NCBI GenBank assembly: GCA_030263595.1
Contig: SZPG01000022.1
Location: 62,001 to 126,000 of the forward strand
DNA from: Chloroflexi bacterium CFX6
Lineage (GTDB): Bacteria > Chloroflexota > Anaerolineae > Anaerolineales > Villigracilaceae
Direction: 5' to 3'
Length of the DNA: 64,000 bases
The position numbers and the translations under genes were made by a program. Below the pieces are notes generated by a model that ran no database searches, had not been told where the DNA came from, and saw only the letters and a list, made by a program, of their open reading frames with translations. The number at the start of each line of letters is the position of its first letter. Position 1 is the first letter of the stretch. This document shows, one piece after another, positions 25,242 through 33,139 of the stretch.

Positions 25242-26759
25242 TTATTCTTCCTTTCGCAAGGCGGGAAACAACAGCACGTCACGGATGGAATGTTTGTCGA
25301 GCAGCAACATCGCAAGACGATCCACGCCCATGCCGAATCCGCCGTTGGGAGGCATTCCGTAACGCATGGCGCGCAGGTAATCCTCGTCCAGCGGATGCTT
25401 CTCCGCGTCGTCGGCGGCGTAGTCGCGTCCCATTTCGATGAAGCGTTGTTCCTGGTCGAGCGGATCGTTCAATTCGGTGAAGGCGTTGCACAACTCGAAG
25501 CCCGCCGCGTACCCCTCGAAGCGTTCCACGGTCAGCGGGTCGCCGGGGATGGATTTTGCCAGCGGGGAAATGTCGCGCGGGTAGTCATACAGAAATGTCG
25601 GCTGGATCAGGGTCGGTTCCAGGAACTCGGAAAGCAGAAAGTCAATCAACTTGCCGCGCGTGGCTTTTGGATCGGGGGTCAGGTTGGGGTGTTTTTCCCG
25701 AATCGCCTTGAAAAGTTCCTCCGCCGTTTTATGCCCGGCAAAATCAACGCCCGAGGTTTCGAGAATGCCCTGCCGCATTTCGAGGCGTCTCCACGGAGGC
25801 GTCAGATCAATCTCGTGTTCCTTGAATCTGATCTTTTGCGTCCCCAATACCTCCTCCGCCACGTACGAGACCATCCGCTCGGTCAAATCCATGACCTGCA
25901 AATAGTCTGCGTACGCCCAATAGAATTCCAGTTGCGTGAATTCGGGGTTGTGTTTGAACGAGACGCCCTCGTTGCGGAAGTCGCGTCCGATCTCGTAGAC
26001 CTTTTCCAGGTTGCCCACCAAAAGCCGCTTGAGATACAACTCGAACGAGATGCGCAGGTACATATCCTGTTCGAGTTCGTTGTGATGCGTCACGAACGGG
26101 CGCGCCGCCGCGCCGCCGTATAACGGCTGCAGGATGGGCGTTTCCACCTCGAGGAAACCGTGATCGTCCAGAAAATCGCGCAGGGCTTTGACGATGGCGG
26201 CGCGCTTGCGGAACGTCTCGCGCACGTCGGGGTTCACCGCCAGGTCGGCGTAGCGTTGCCGGGCGCGCAGTTCGGGATCTTCGAGCGCGGCGTGACGGAC
26301 GACGGTTCCGTCCTCGAGCGTCTCGTCTTTGGCGGCGGGGAGAGGGCTGATGGATTTGGCGAGCAGTTTGAAGTCGCGGACGTGGAGCGTTACTTCCCCG
26401 CTCTTCGTGCGGAACATGACTCCCTCCGTCTGGATGAAGTCGCCGATGTCGAACATCCTATTGAAGAGAGCCAGGCGTTCCTTCCCGATCTCGTTCGCGC
26501 GGAAGAACAACTGCACCCTGCCCGCGCCGTCCTCGATGTGGGCGAACGACACCTTCCCCATCGAACGCATGGAACGAATCCGCCCCGCCAGCGTAACAGG
26601 GATTTCGACGCCCTCGCTCTCCTTCGCTTCGAATTCCGCGAGCGCCTCCGCGCTCGAGTGCGTGCGCTTCGCGCGCGTGGGATAGGCTTCCACGCCCTCT
26701 GCGCGGAGTTCCTCCAATTTTTGCAAACGGATCTTTTCAAGTGAAGTGTATTCAGCCAT
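25242..26759 (-). CDS. lysS: Lysyl-tRNA synthetase, class II
   Basis: Charges tRNA-Lys. 505 residues. The N-terminal OB-fold anticodon-binding domain (VTLAGRIRSMRSMGKVSFAH) is followed by the class II core with motif 2 (GRDFRNEGVSFKHNPEFTQL) and motif 3 (GGFGMGVDRLAMLL). ATG 26759 is supported by GGAGGATTTG in front; a longer in-frame reading lacks that signal. It lies downstream of greA but beyond greA's terminator. Confidence 0.97.
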   Translation of the reverse strand: MAEYTSLEKIRLQKLEELRAEGVEAYPTRAKRTHSSAEALAEFEAKESEGVEIPVTLAGRIRSMRSMGKVSFAHIEDGAGRVQLFFRANEIGKERLALFNRMFDIGDFIQTEGVMFRTKSGEVTLHVRDFKLLAKSISPLPAAKDETLEDGTVVRHAALEDPELRARQRYADLAVNPDVRETFRKRAAIVKALRDFLDDHGFLEVETPILQPLYGGAAARPFVTHHNELEQDMYLRISFELYLKRLLVGNLEKVYEIGRDFRNEGVSFKHNPEFTQLEFYWAYADYLQVMDLTERMVSYVAEEVLGTQKIRFKEHEIDLTPPWRRLEMRQGILETSGVDFAGHKTAEELFKAIREKHPNLTPDPKATRGKLIDFLLSEFLEPTLIQPTFLYDYPRDISPLAKSIPGDPLTVERFEGYAAGFELCNAFTELNDPLDQEQRFIEMGRDYAADDAEKHPLDEDYLRAMRYGMPPNGGFGMGVDRLAMLLLDKHSIRDVLLFPALRKEE

Positions 26760-26830
26760 CAAATCCTCCCAGCCCCCGCCTCGACCCTCCCCGATCCCGC
26801 GAGACAGGGGAGGACGCGAAGGCGGGAAGG

Positions 26831-26870
26831 GAAAAAATAAAACCCCGCGTTCCGTTACAGGCACGCGGGG
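26831..26870 (-). terminator. Terminator of greA
   Basis: CCCCGCGT (26843-26850) pairs with ACGCGGGG (26863-26870); on the minus strand the stem is followed by TTTTATTTTTTC. Ends greA and leaves lysS to another promoter or to read-through. Confidence 0.9.
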
Positions 26871-26895
26871 ATGCAGGTTCGCGCCTGTGCTATTG

Positions 26896-27363
26896 TCAAC
26901 CGATCTTTAGGATTTTAACACTATACGTTCCGCCCGGCGTTTCCACCTTCACCACCTCTCCGATCTTGTGCCCGAGGATGGCTTTGCCGATGGGCGATTC
27001 GTTGGAGATCCTGCCTTCGCGGGGATTCGCCTCCGCCGCGCCGACGATGGTGAAGGTCTCGGCTTCGAAGTTGCCCTCCTTGATGGTCACTTTCGAGCCA
27101 AGTTGAACGGCGTCGCTCTTTTTCCTGCCGTTTTCCTCGATGATCTTGGCGCTGGCAAGCAACACATCCAATTCCTGGATGCGCCCCTCCACGAAAGCCT
27201 GCTCGTTCTTGGCGGCTTCGTATTCGGCGTTTTCGATCAACTCCCCGCCCTCCATCGCTTCGTGCAGGCGATTGGCAACTTCCTGGCGCTTGACGGTGCG
27301 CAGGTATTCCAATTCCTCCTGCAATTTTTGAAAACCTTCCCTGGTCAAAAAGTTGTTCGGCAT
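26896..27363 (-). CDS. greA: Transcription elongation factor GreA
   Basis: Rescues backtracked RNA polymerase by stimulating transcript cleavage. 155 residues. The N-terminal coiled coil carries the acidic tip pair in the GGELIENAEYEAAKNEQAF region, and the C-terminal FKBP-like domain ends in SPIGKAILGHKIGE. The length and both domains are standard. A promoter at 27445-27473 drives it and a terminator follows. Confidence 0.97.
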   Translation of the reverse strand: MPNNFLTREGFQKLQEELEYLRTVKRQEVANRLHEAMEGGELIENAEYEAAKNEQAFVEGRIQELDVLLASAKIIEENGRKKSDAVQLGSKVTIKEGNFEAETFTIVGAAEANPREGRISNESPIGKAILGHKIGEVVKVETPGGTYSVKILKIG

Positions 27364-27444
27364 GTTTCTTTCCTGCTATGAAGAATTTTGTCCCGCATCG
27401 CGGGACAAAGAATTGGTCGAGACATTTCTCTCCAAAAGTGGCGA

Positions 27445-27473
27445 TAATATATCACGGATTAGCGGTCAATTCA
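27445..27473 (-). promoter_or_regulatory. Promoter of greA
   Basis: On the minus strand TTGAAT (27473-27468) and TATATT (27450-27445) are 17 bp apart, about 80 bp before the greA ATG. Confidence 0.65.
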
Positions 27474-27490
27474 AGAGTTTCGTAACATCC

Positions 27491-28225
27491 TTACAAAGGT
27501 ACAAACAGCCGAATCCCGCCGCTCTCCGCCCAATAGGAACGGATGGCTTCCCCGGCTTTTTCGGGGGTATCGAAGACGTCCCCCAGGACCGGCAACTGGG
27601 AGGCGTACGCCAAAGCCGCCTCCTGCCAGGACCTCAAGCCTGCCTCCGTGACCTCGTGAACCTTTTCCTTCATCCCAGCCGATTTCGAGGGGAGTTCCCC
27701 GGGTTTGTAGAAAATGTAGGGGACGTCAATATCGTAGAGGAGCGGGCGCCCCAACAGTTCCGCCGCTCGGCGGACGAGGACGTGATCCACGTGAGAACCA
27801 ACCGAAAGTTGGCAGACCAGCACATCCTCCCGCGTGAGGCGGGGGGAGATCGCCTCCGCGATGCGGTTCGGCAGGTCCGCATCCGCTTCGTGAGGCGGAA
27901 CGTAAATGTCGCCGTAGAGCCATTCTCCGTTTTCCGCGCGGCGGTAGATGCAATCCAAAAAATCGAAGTGTCGAACGTTCGCGCCGACGATCCGCGCGGC
28001 GCGGCGGTCCTCCTCGCGGCGGGAGCGCACCGTCTCCTCCGCGGAGGAAAACCCCCACTGATAATGGAGTAACTGCGCGAAGGGCGAGTACGCGGCGTCG
28101 GGCGGGAAGCCGCACATGAACGTCCAGATTTCGACCGGGATGCCCGATTGTGTCTGCTCGTAGATCAACCCGCCCGCAGAGAGGACGGCGTCGTCAAGGT
28201 GAGGGGAAAGAAAGATCCAGCGCAT
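27491..28225 (-). CDS. PIG-L family deacetylase
   Basis: A 244-residue zinc hydrolase of the LmbE/PIG-L family that removes acetyl groups from GlcNAc-type substrates. Zinc-binding motif SPHLDDAVLS lies at residues 6-15, with the second part GSHVDHVLVRRA near 145. Family members act in bacillithiol or mycothiol synthesis, antibiotic maturation and glycolipid processing; no partner gene identifies the pathway here. ATG 28225 is taken because MRWIFLSPHLDD matches the family start. Confidence 0.9.
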   Translation of the reverse strand: MRWIFLSPHLDDAVLSAGGLIYEQTQSGIPVEIWTFMCGFPPDAAYSPFAQLLHYQWGFSSAEETVRSRREEDRRAARIVGANVRHFDFLDCIYRRAENGEWLYGDIYVPPHEADADLPNRIAEAISPRLTREDVLVCQLSVGSHVDHVLVRRAAELLGRPLLYDIDVPYIFYKPGELPSKSAGMKEKVHEVTEAGLRSWQEAALAYASQLPVLGDVFDTPEKAGEAIRSYWAESGGIRLFVPL

Positions 28226-28328
28226 GGAACGATTTAACCACAGTCCGCCGGGATTGAGGAAGATTTTAAGAGATTCATGCAATTGATTTTGGAGCCTTCT
28301 TCATGTACACTTGGGCTGGAGGTAAGGT

Positions 28329-28724
28329 ATGCAGGAACGACGCAAACAACCGCGCAAGGATTTGATGTCCTATTCCCAGGTCTTCGACGCGAACGGGGGA
28401 TACCTGATCGGCTACCTGGGCGATCTCAACACGCTCGGCGCGATGGTCATCAGCGACTCGGAAATGAACGCGGGCGCCGAATTGACCATTCGCATCCAAC
28501 TACCGGAACTGGACGGGTTTTCGGACAGCGCGATCACGGTCCCCGCCCGCGTGGCATGGTGCCAACCGGATATCAGCCCGGACTTCCATAACATCGGGCT
28601 GGAATTCAAGGCGCTCGCCGAAAGGCAGAAGAGGATCGTCGAAGCCATCATCGAGCGCTACGAGTTCCGCCGCCAAAGACCCGGCTACCCAACCCACCCG
28701 AACGAACTGAACATCGCGGAATGA
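28329..28724 (+). CDS. PilZ-domain protein (c-di-GMP binding)
   Basis: A 131-residue single-domain PilZ protein. The c-di-GMP motifs are ERRKQPRKD (RxxxR, residues 3-11) and DLNTLGAM, which corresponds to D/N-x-S-x-x-G with Thr in place of Ser. GGAGGTAAG precedes the ATG. It probably changes a partner's activity when c-di-GMP is high. It lies next to, but separated by a terminator from, the TIR gene that follows. Confidence 0.85.
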   Translation: MQERRKQPRKDLMSYSQVFDANGGYLIGYLGDLNTLGAMVISDSEMNAGAELTIRIQLPELDGFSDSAITVPARVAWCQPDISPDFHNIGLEFKALAERQKRIVEAIIERYEFRRQRPGYPTHPNELNIAE

Positions 28725-28743
28725 GGACGCGACCTGGGAATGG

Positions 28744-28774
28744 ACGACATGACGCCTCGTCATGTCGTTTTTTT
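28744..28774 (+). terminator. Terminator after the PilZ gene
   Basis: ACGACATGACG (28744-28754) pairs with CGTCATGTCGT (28758-28768), then TTTTTTT. It isolates the downstream TIR island from the PilZ gene. Confidence 0.92.
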
Positions 28775-28775
28775 G

Positions 28776-28804
28776 TTTACCTATTCCGGTTTTTATCCTA
28801 TAAT
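28776..28804 (+). promoter_or_regulatory. Likely promoter of the first TIR receptor gene
   Basis: TATAAT at 28799-28804 with TTTACC at 28776-28781, 17 bp apart, between the PilZ terminator and the start at 28840. Confidence 0.6.
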
Positions 28805-28839
28805 CGGTAAATGTCGAACGAATACAAGGAGAGGCGCGC

Positions 28840-30312
28840 ATGGATTCATCCCCCACCCCTTATTTTTTCTTGAGTTACAGCCGCGAAGACACCGTAAAAC
28901 AGAGGCGCATCCTCAGGGAACTGCGCGAACGCGGCGTCAACGTCTGGGTGGACATCGAAAACCTGACCCCCGGCACGCCGACCTGGGAACGCGAGGTCGA
29001 AAGGGCGATCCGCGAGTCAATGGGGATCATCGTCCTCCTGTCGCCGGAGGCGAACAACTCGGAATGGGTGCGGCGCGAGATCAGTTTCGGCGAACAGCAT
29101 CGCAAGCGCATCTTCCCCGTGTTGATCGAAGGAGACGAACACACCTCCACCCCTCTCAGGCTTGCCAGCCACCAGCGCGTGGACCTGCGCACAAAGTTCG
29201 AGGCGGGTCTCGATGAACTTGCCGCCGCGCTCAAGGACTACGTAGGCGTCAAAAAGGAGATCGCCGCGCAGACCCCCTTTGTCGGCAGGGGGACCAAACC
29301 GGCAATGGATTTGAAGAAACTCGGCGTGCCTGCCCTGATCGCCGTCGCGGGGCTTGCCGTCCTCGGCGGGATCATTGCGGTGGTGAACGGTTCCGGAAAC
29401 GGCACGGAAACTCCACCGCCCATCGTCGCCACCACGCCCTCCGATACCGATCTCCCGACCGTTGAAACCGCCACAGAACCTGCGGCCGCGACCCAGACCG
29501 AACCGACCGGCAAGATCATTTTTTCGTGCGAAATCCAGGGCACCGAGATCTGCATCATCAACGCGGACGGCACCGGCTGGAGAAGGCTGACAAACACGCC
29601 CTTTGCCAATTCCCACGCAACCCTCGCGCCGGATGGCCGAACGGCGGTCTTCGTCGTAAATTACGGAGACTATTCCGAGATCCACGAACTCGACACGCAG
29701 ACCGGGGAAACAAGCCGATTGACCGATCTTGGAAAGTGGTCGAGCGCGCCGGAGATCGCGCCGGACAACAAAACCATCCTCTTCCAATACGCCGCCCCGG
29801 GCGAAACCCTGCGCTTGTGGCTGATGGACAGGGACGGGCGCAACCCGCGCGAATATTTCAGCGAACCGGGCAGGGACGCACACGACGGGAATTGGTCGCC
29901 GGACGGAACGCAGATCCTTTTCGCAATGGGCAAGGGCGAAAGCAACAAACTCTACATCATGGACTTCGACGAACGCGCGCCGCAGGTTGTCAACGATTCG
30001 ATTGACACACGCGGGCGAAGCGATTGGTCCGCCAAAGACCTCATCGCCTTCGACCAGGGCGGTCCGTTCCAGCACGAGGTCTACACCATGAACCTGGACG
30101 GAAGCGGGCTGACCCAACTGACCAGCGGCATGAACGCGCAAGGCGTCAGTTTCTCGCCCGACGGGGAATGGATCGCCTTCACCGCCTACACCAACGTCGC
30201 GGGCAGGGACCAGAGCTCGTGCGAAATATACGTCATGCGCGCCGACGGAACGGACGTCCGCAGACTTACGAACAACAGTTACTGCGACTATCAACCCCGC
30301 TGGGGAAACTGA
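28840..30312 (+). CDS. TIR receptor: TIR domain, one membrane helix, TolB-like propeller
   Basis: A 490-residue protein. Residues 8-135 form a TIR domain: FFLSYSREDTVKQRRILREL, GVNVWVDIENLTPGTPTWE, AIRESMGIIVLLSPEANNSE, and IFPVLIEGDE. The loop around W49-E52 is where NAD-cleaving TIR enzymes keep their glutamate, so activity is possible but unproven. A single hydrophobic helix (residues about 165-187, LIAVAGLAVLGGIIAVV) is followed by a Thr/Pro-rich stalk and a six-bladed PD40/TolB-like beta-propeller (ICIINADGTGWRRLTN, YTMNLDGSGLTQLTSG, IYVMRADGTDVRRLTN). With a helix but no signal peptide, TIR should sit inside and the propeller outside, like a Toll receptor in outline. It is the first gene of the island. 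AGGAGAGG precedes the ATG. Confidence 0.88.
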   Translation: MDSSPTPYFFLSYSREDTVKQRRILRELRERGVNVWVDIENLTPGTPTWEREVERAIRESMGIIVLLSPEANNSEWVRREISFGEQHRKRIFPVLIEGDEHTSTPLRLASHQRVDLRTKFEAGLDELAAALKDYVGVKKEIAAQTPFVGRGTKPAMDLKKLGVPALIAVAGLAVLGGIIAVVNGSGNGTETPPPIVATTPSDTDLPTVETATEPAAATQTEPTGKIIFSCEIQGTEICIINADGTGWRRLTNTPFANSHATLAPDGRTAVFVVNYGDYSEIHELDTQTGETSRLTDLGKWSSAPEIAPDNKTILFQYAAPGETLRLWLMDRDGRNPREYFSEPGRDAHDGNWSPDGTQILFAMGKGESNKLYIMDFDERAPQVVNDSIDTRGRSDWSAKDLIAFDQGGPFQHEVYTMNLDGSGLTQLTSGMNAQGVSFSPDGEWIAFTAYTNVAGRDQSSCEIYVMRADGTDVRRLTNNSYCDYQPRWGN

Positions 30313-30548
30313 AAATCCTGCGGGGCGTCCACACGCTGGATACGAACAACGACGAGGATACGCGGCATACGCAACGGACATCCCGCGTCTTTCCCCGCCG
30401 GAGCCTGGCGCGGTCACGAAATACCTCAACGCCACGATAATGATGCCTCCCTGCCGGGAGGATTATAATGACCTCGAAATTTATTCGACGAAGGGCGGAT
30501 CGAATCGAACCCGGGCAAACCGGCGGCTTCCGGCAGAAAGGGCAAAAC

Positions 30549-32645
30549 ATGGAAGACCTGACAGGCAAGCAGTTCGGTCATTATCAAATTGTCGCCCCGC
30601 TTGGCGAAGGGGGCATGGCGGCGGTCTACAAGGCGTACCAGCCCTCCATGGAGCGTTACGTCGCGATCAAAGTCCTGCCCCGCCACATGGCAACCTCCGA
30701 GGAATTTCTGAACCGCTTCAGGCGCGAGGCGAAACTGCTGGCGCAACTTCAACACCCGAACATTTTACCGGTGTTCGATTACGGCGAATCCGACGGATAC
30801 CCCTATATCGTCATGCCGTTCGTTCCCAGCGGCACCCTGGCTGATCTTCTCAAAGGTCAACCCCTGCCCCTCAACCAGGTGCGCCGCGCCATGGCGCAGA
30901 TCGGCGACGCGCTTGCCTACGCCCACGCGCGCGGCATGATCCATCGAGACATCAAACCCAGCAACGTATTGATGGACGAAAGCGGAAACTGCCTGTTGAC
31001 CGATTTCGGGCTGGCGCGCATGGTCGAGTCATCCTCCAGGTTGACCTCTTCGGGAACCGTGTTGGGGACCCCCGCTTACATGTCGCCGGAACAGGGGGCA
31101 GGCTCCGAGATTGACCATCGCAGCGACGTATACTCCCTCGGCGTCATTCTATACGAAATGGTGACGGGACGCGTTCCCTATAACGCGGAGACGCCCATCG
31201 CCATCGTCTTCAAGCACATTCAAGACCCACTGCCCTCCGCGAGGAAACTCAATCCCGACCTGCCCGAATCCATCGAACTGATCCTGTTCAAGGCGCTCGC
31301 GAAAAGTCCCGAGGATCGTTACCAGACCGTGGAAGAATTCATCCGGGCAATCCAAGCCGCGATCCCCGATGTTCCAGCCGGGGAAACTGTAGCCGCGCAA
31401 AAAGCCGCGCACACCGCAAAGGTCGAAAAGACGAAGGTCGCGACCGCCATCCGCGCCTCGAATGCGCCGAAGGCGCGAACCGGCATCTTCAAGTACGCGC
31501 TTATTGGCATCCTATTGCTGGCGTTCCTGGCTGGCGGCGTATGGGGAATCCCGCGCCTGATGGGACGAACGGGCAGCAGAACACACCCTCCCGGAATCCT
31601 TGAACCCACGCCAGCGCCGCCCGCGACAAAAGCAGTGGCGCCAAACCCGACAAAACCCAACGCGGCGCCGATTGCCCCTTCCGACAAGGATTGTTTCAAA
31701 GAAGAGGTCTTTTGCGTCGGGCTCGTGACGGGCGCGGGCAGGATCAACGATGGATCGTTCAACCAGTCCGCGTGGGAGGGCGTTCAGCAGGCGGAAAAAG
31801 AATTGGGGGCGGTCGTTCGATTTGTCGAATCCGCCGACTTGAGAGACGCCGCAAGGAATATCGCGACCTTCGCCGACGCCGGTTATGACGTGATCGTTAC
31901 CGTTGGTTTCAATATGAACGAAGCGACGGTTATAGCCGCGGAACGTTACCCGAAGGTCAAGTTCATTGGGGTGGATCAGTTTTACGAGGCGGAAAGACCC
32001 GGCCTCGTCGGCTTGAATTTTCCCGAAGACCAGGCTGGTTTTCTGGTCGGCGCGCTCGCCGCGATGATGAGCGAGTCGCACCGCATCGGCGCGGTTTGTG
32101 GAACGGATATGGTCCCTGCGGTGTGGCGCTTTGGCGAGGGATACAGACACGGGGCGGCGTATGCGGATCGCATTCGAGGCACGGCGACGGATGTCCTAAT
32201 CGTCTATCACAACGACGTCGAATTCGACCGTACTTTCACAGACCCTGAATGGGGCGCGATGACCGCGAAATCCCTGATCGAACAGGGCGTGGACGTGGTC
32301 TTTGGATGCGGCGGGACGACCGGCAACGGCGCGGTCGCCGCCGCCGCCCGATCCGGCAAATATGTCATCGGCGTGGATACCGACCAGTATTTCACCCTGC
32401 CCGAAGCCGCGCCGCGCATGCTTTCCAGCGCGGTGAAACTGATCGCTCCGGGCGTGTTCGACCTGATTCGGCTGGCGAAAGAGAACAGATTCCCTTCCGG
32501 GAATTTTTATGGAGCCGCCGGGTACGCCCCCTATCACGAACTCGAAGGCGTCGTGCCGAACGAAGTGAAACTGGAAATGGAAAGGATCTATGCGAGTTTG
32601 CACAACGGTTCGATCAACGCGGACGTTCCCCCGATGAAACCGTAA
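30549..32645 (+). CDS. Receptor Ser/Thr kinase with outside BMP/PnrA-like ligand domain
   Basis: A 698-residue eukaryotic-type protein kinase fused to a binding protein. Kinase residues 12-275: Gly loop GEGGMAAVYKA, K41, catalytic HRDIKPSN (H132-D134), DFG (D152-G154) and GTPAYMSPEQ. A linker and membrane helix (about 315-337, ALIGILLLAFLAGGVWGI) lead to an outside domain (about 382-690) of the BMP/PnrA (Med) family: GLVTGAGRINDGSFNQSAWE, ARNIATFADAGYDVIVTVGF, VFGCGGTTGNGAV and VIGVDTDQYF. Free-standing relatives bind purine nucleosides for ABC import; here the domain is probably the sensor. A TATAAT at 30464-30469 overlaps the earlier in-frame ATG at 30468, which supports ATG 30549 as the start. 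No PASTA domains are present. Confidence 0.9.
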   Translation: MEDLTGKQFGHYQIVAPLGEGGMAAVYKAYQPSMERYVAIKVLPRHMATSEEFLNRFRREAKLLAQLQHPNILPVFDYGESDGYPYIVMPFVPSGTLADLLKGQPLPLNQVRRAMAQIGDALAYAHARGMIHRDIKPSNVLMDESGNCLLTDFGLARMVESSSRLTSSGTVLGTPAYMSPEQGAGSEIDHRSDVYSLGVILYEMVTGRVPYNAETPIAIVFKHIQDPLPSARKLNPDLPESIELILFKALAKSPEDRYQTVEEFIRAIQAAIPDVPAGETVAAQKAAHTAKVEKTKVATAIRASNAPKARTGIFKYALIGILLLAFLAGGVWGIPRLMGRTGSRTHPPGILEPTPAPPATKAVAPNPTKPNAAPIAPSDKDCFKEEVFCVGLVTGAGRINDGSFNQSAWEGVQQAEKELGAVVRFVESADLRDAARNIATFADAGYDVIVTVGFNMNEATVIAAERYPKVKFIGVDQFYEAERPGLVGLNFPEDQAGFLVGALAAMMSESHRIGAVCGTDMVPAVWRFGEGYRHGAAYADRIRGTATDVLIVYHNDVEFDRTFTDPEWGAMTAKSLIEQGVDVVFGCGGTTGNGAVAAAARSGKYVIGVDTDQYFTLPEAAPRMLSSAVKLIAPGVFDLIRLAKENRFPSGNFYGAAGYAPYHELEGVVPNEVKLEMERIYASLHNGSINADVPPMKP

Positions 32646-32770
32646 GAAGGGATGCTTTTCCTGGTTTTATCGAGACCCCCCGATTGAAAAATGAAACTGC
32701 GTCCTCTTTCGGGAGTATAATGAAAATGTAGGTTGTCCATCAGCCACCGAACTAATGCAAGGAGGGCGCC

Positions 32771-33139
32771 ATGGAAGATACCGATAAGGTGGAATTTGAT
32801 CTCCAGGTTAGTATAGCCGACGGTACGGACGAAGAACTCGACCTATTGACGCGCCAATTGCTCTCCGAATTAAGGGAGTTGGACGTCGAATCGGCGCAAC
32901 TCGCAATAGGCGCGCCCGCCCCGGAGGGTTCAAAAGGCGACCCGATAACCATTGGCGCCATCGCGCTCGAAGCCCTACCCGTGGCCATTCCGGGCGTCAT
33001 TGCGCTCGTCCAGGGATGGGTTATGCGCGGGCAGGGACGCACAGTGAAATTCAAGGGCAGGGGGATCGAGTTCGAAGGGTCACCGGAGGAATTGCAGAAA
33101 CTTCTTACCGCGCTCGAAAAAGGGAAGAAAAAGAAATGA
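32771..33139 (+). CDS. EACC1-like small protein (effector-associated constant component)
   Basis: A 122-residue protein: an acidic strand-rich start (DKVEFDLQVSIADGTDEELD), LTRQLLSELRELDVESAQLA, GAPAPEGSKGDPITIGAIAL, a hydrophobic helix (LPVAIPGVIALVQGWVM) and a short strand pair (GRTVKFKGRGIEFEGSPEEL). This order and the KGDP...W motif are what I know from EACC1, a component described by comparative genomics next to caspase- or trypsin-like effectors in bacterial conflict systems. Its role there is inferred, not shown: it may connect a sensor to the protease. GGAGGGCG precedes the ATG, and a TATAAT at 32716-32721 could start the operon. Its stop overlaps the caspase start (ATGA), so the two are made together. 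Confidence 0.82.
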   Translation: MEDTDKVEFDLQVSIADGTDEELDLLTRQLLSELRELDVESAQLAIGAPAPEGSKGDPITIGAIALEALPVAIPGVIALVQGWVMRGQGRTVKFKGRGIEFEGSPEELQKLLTALEKGKKKK

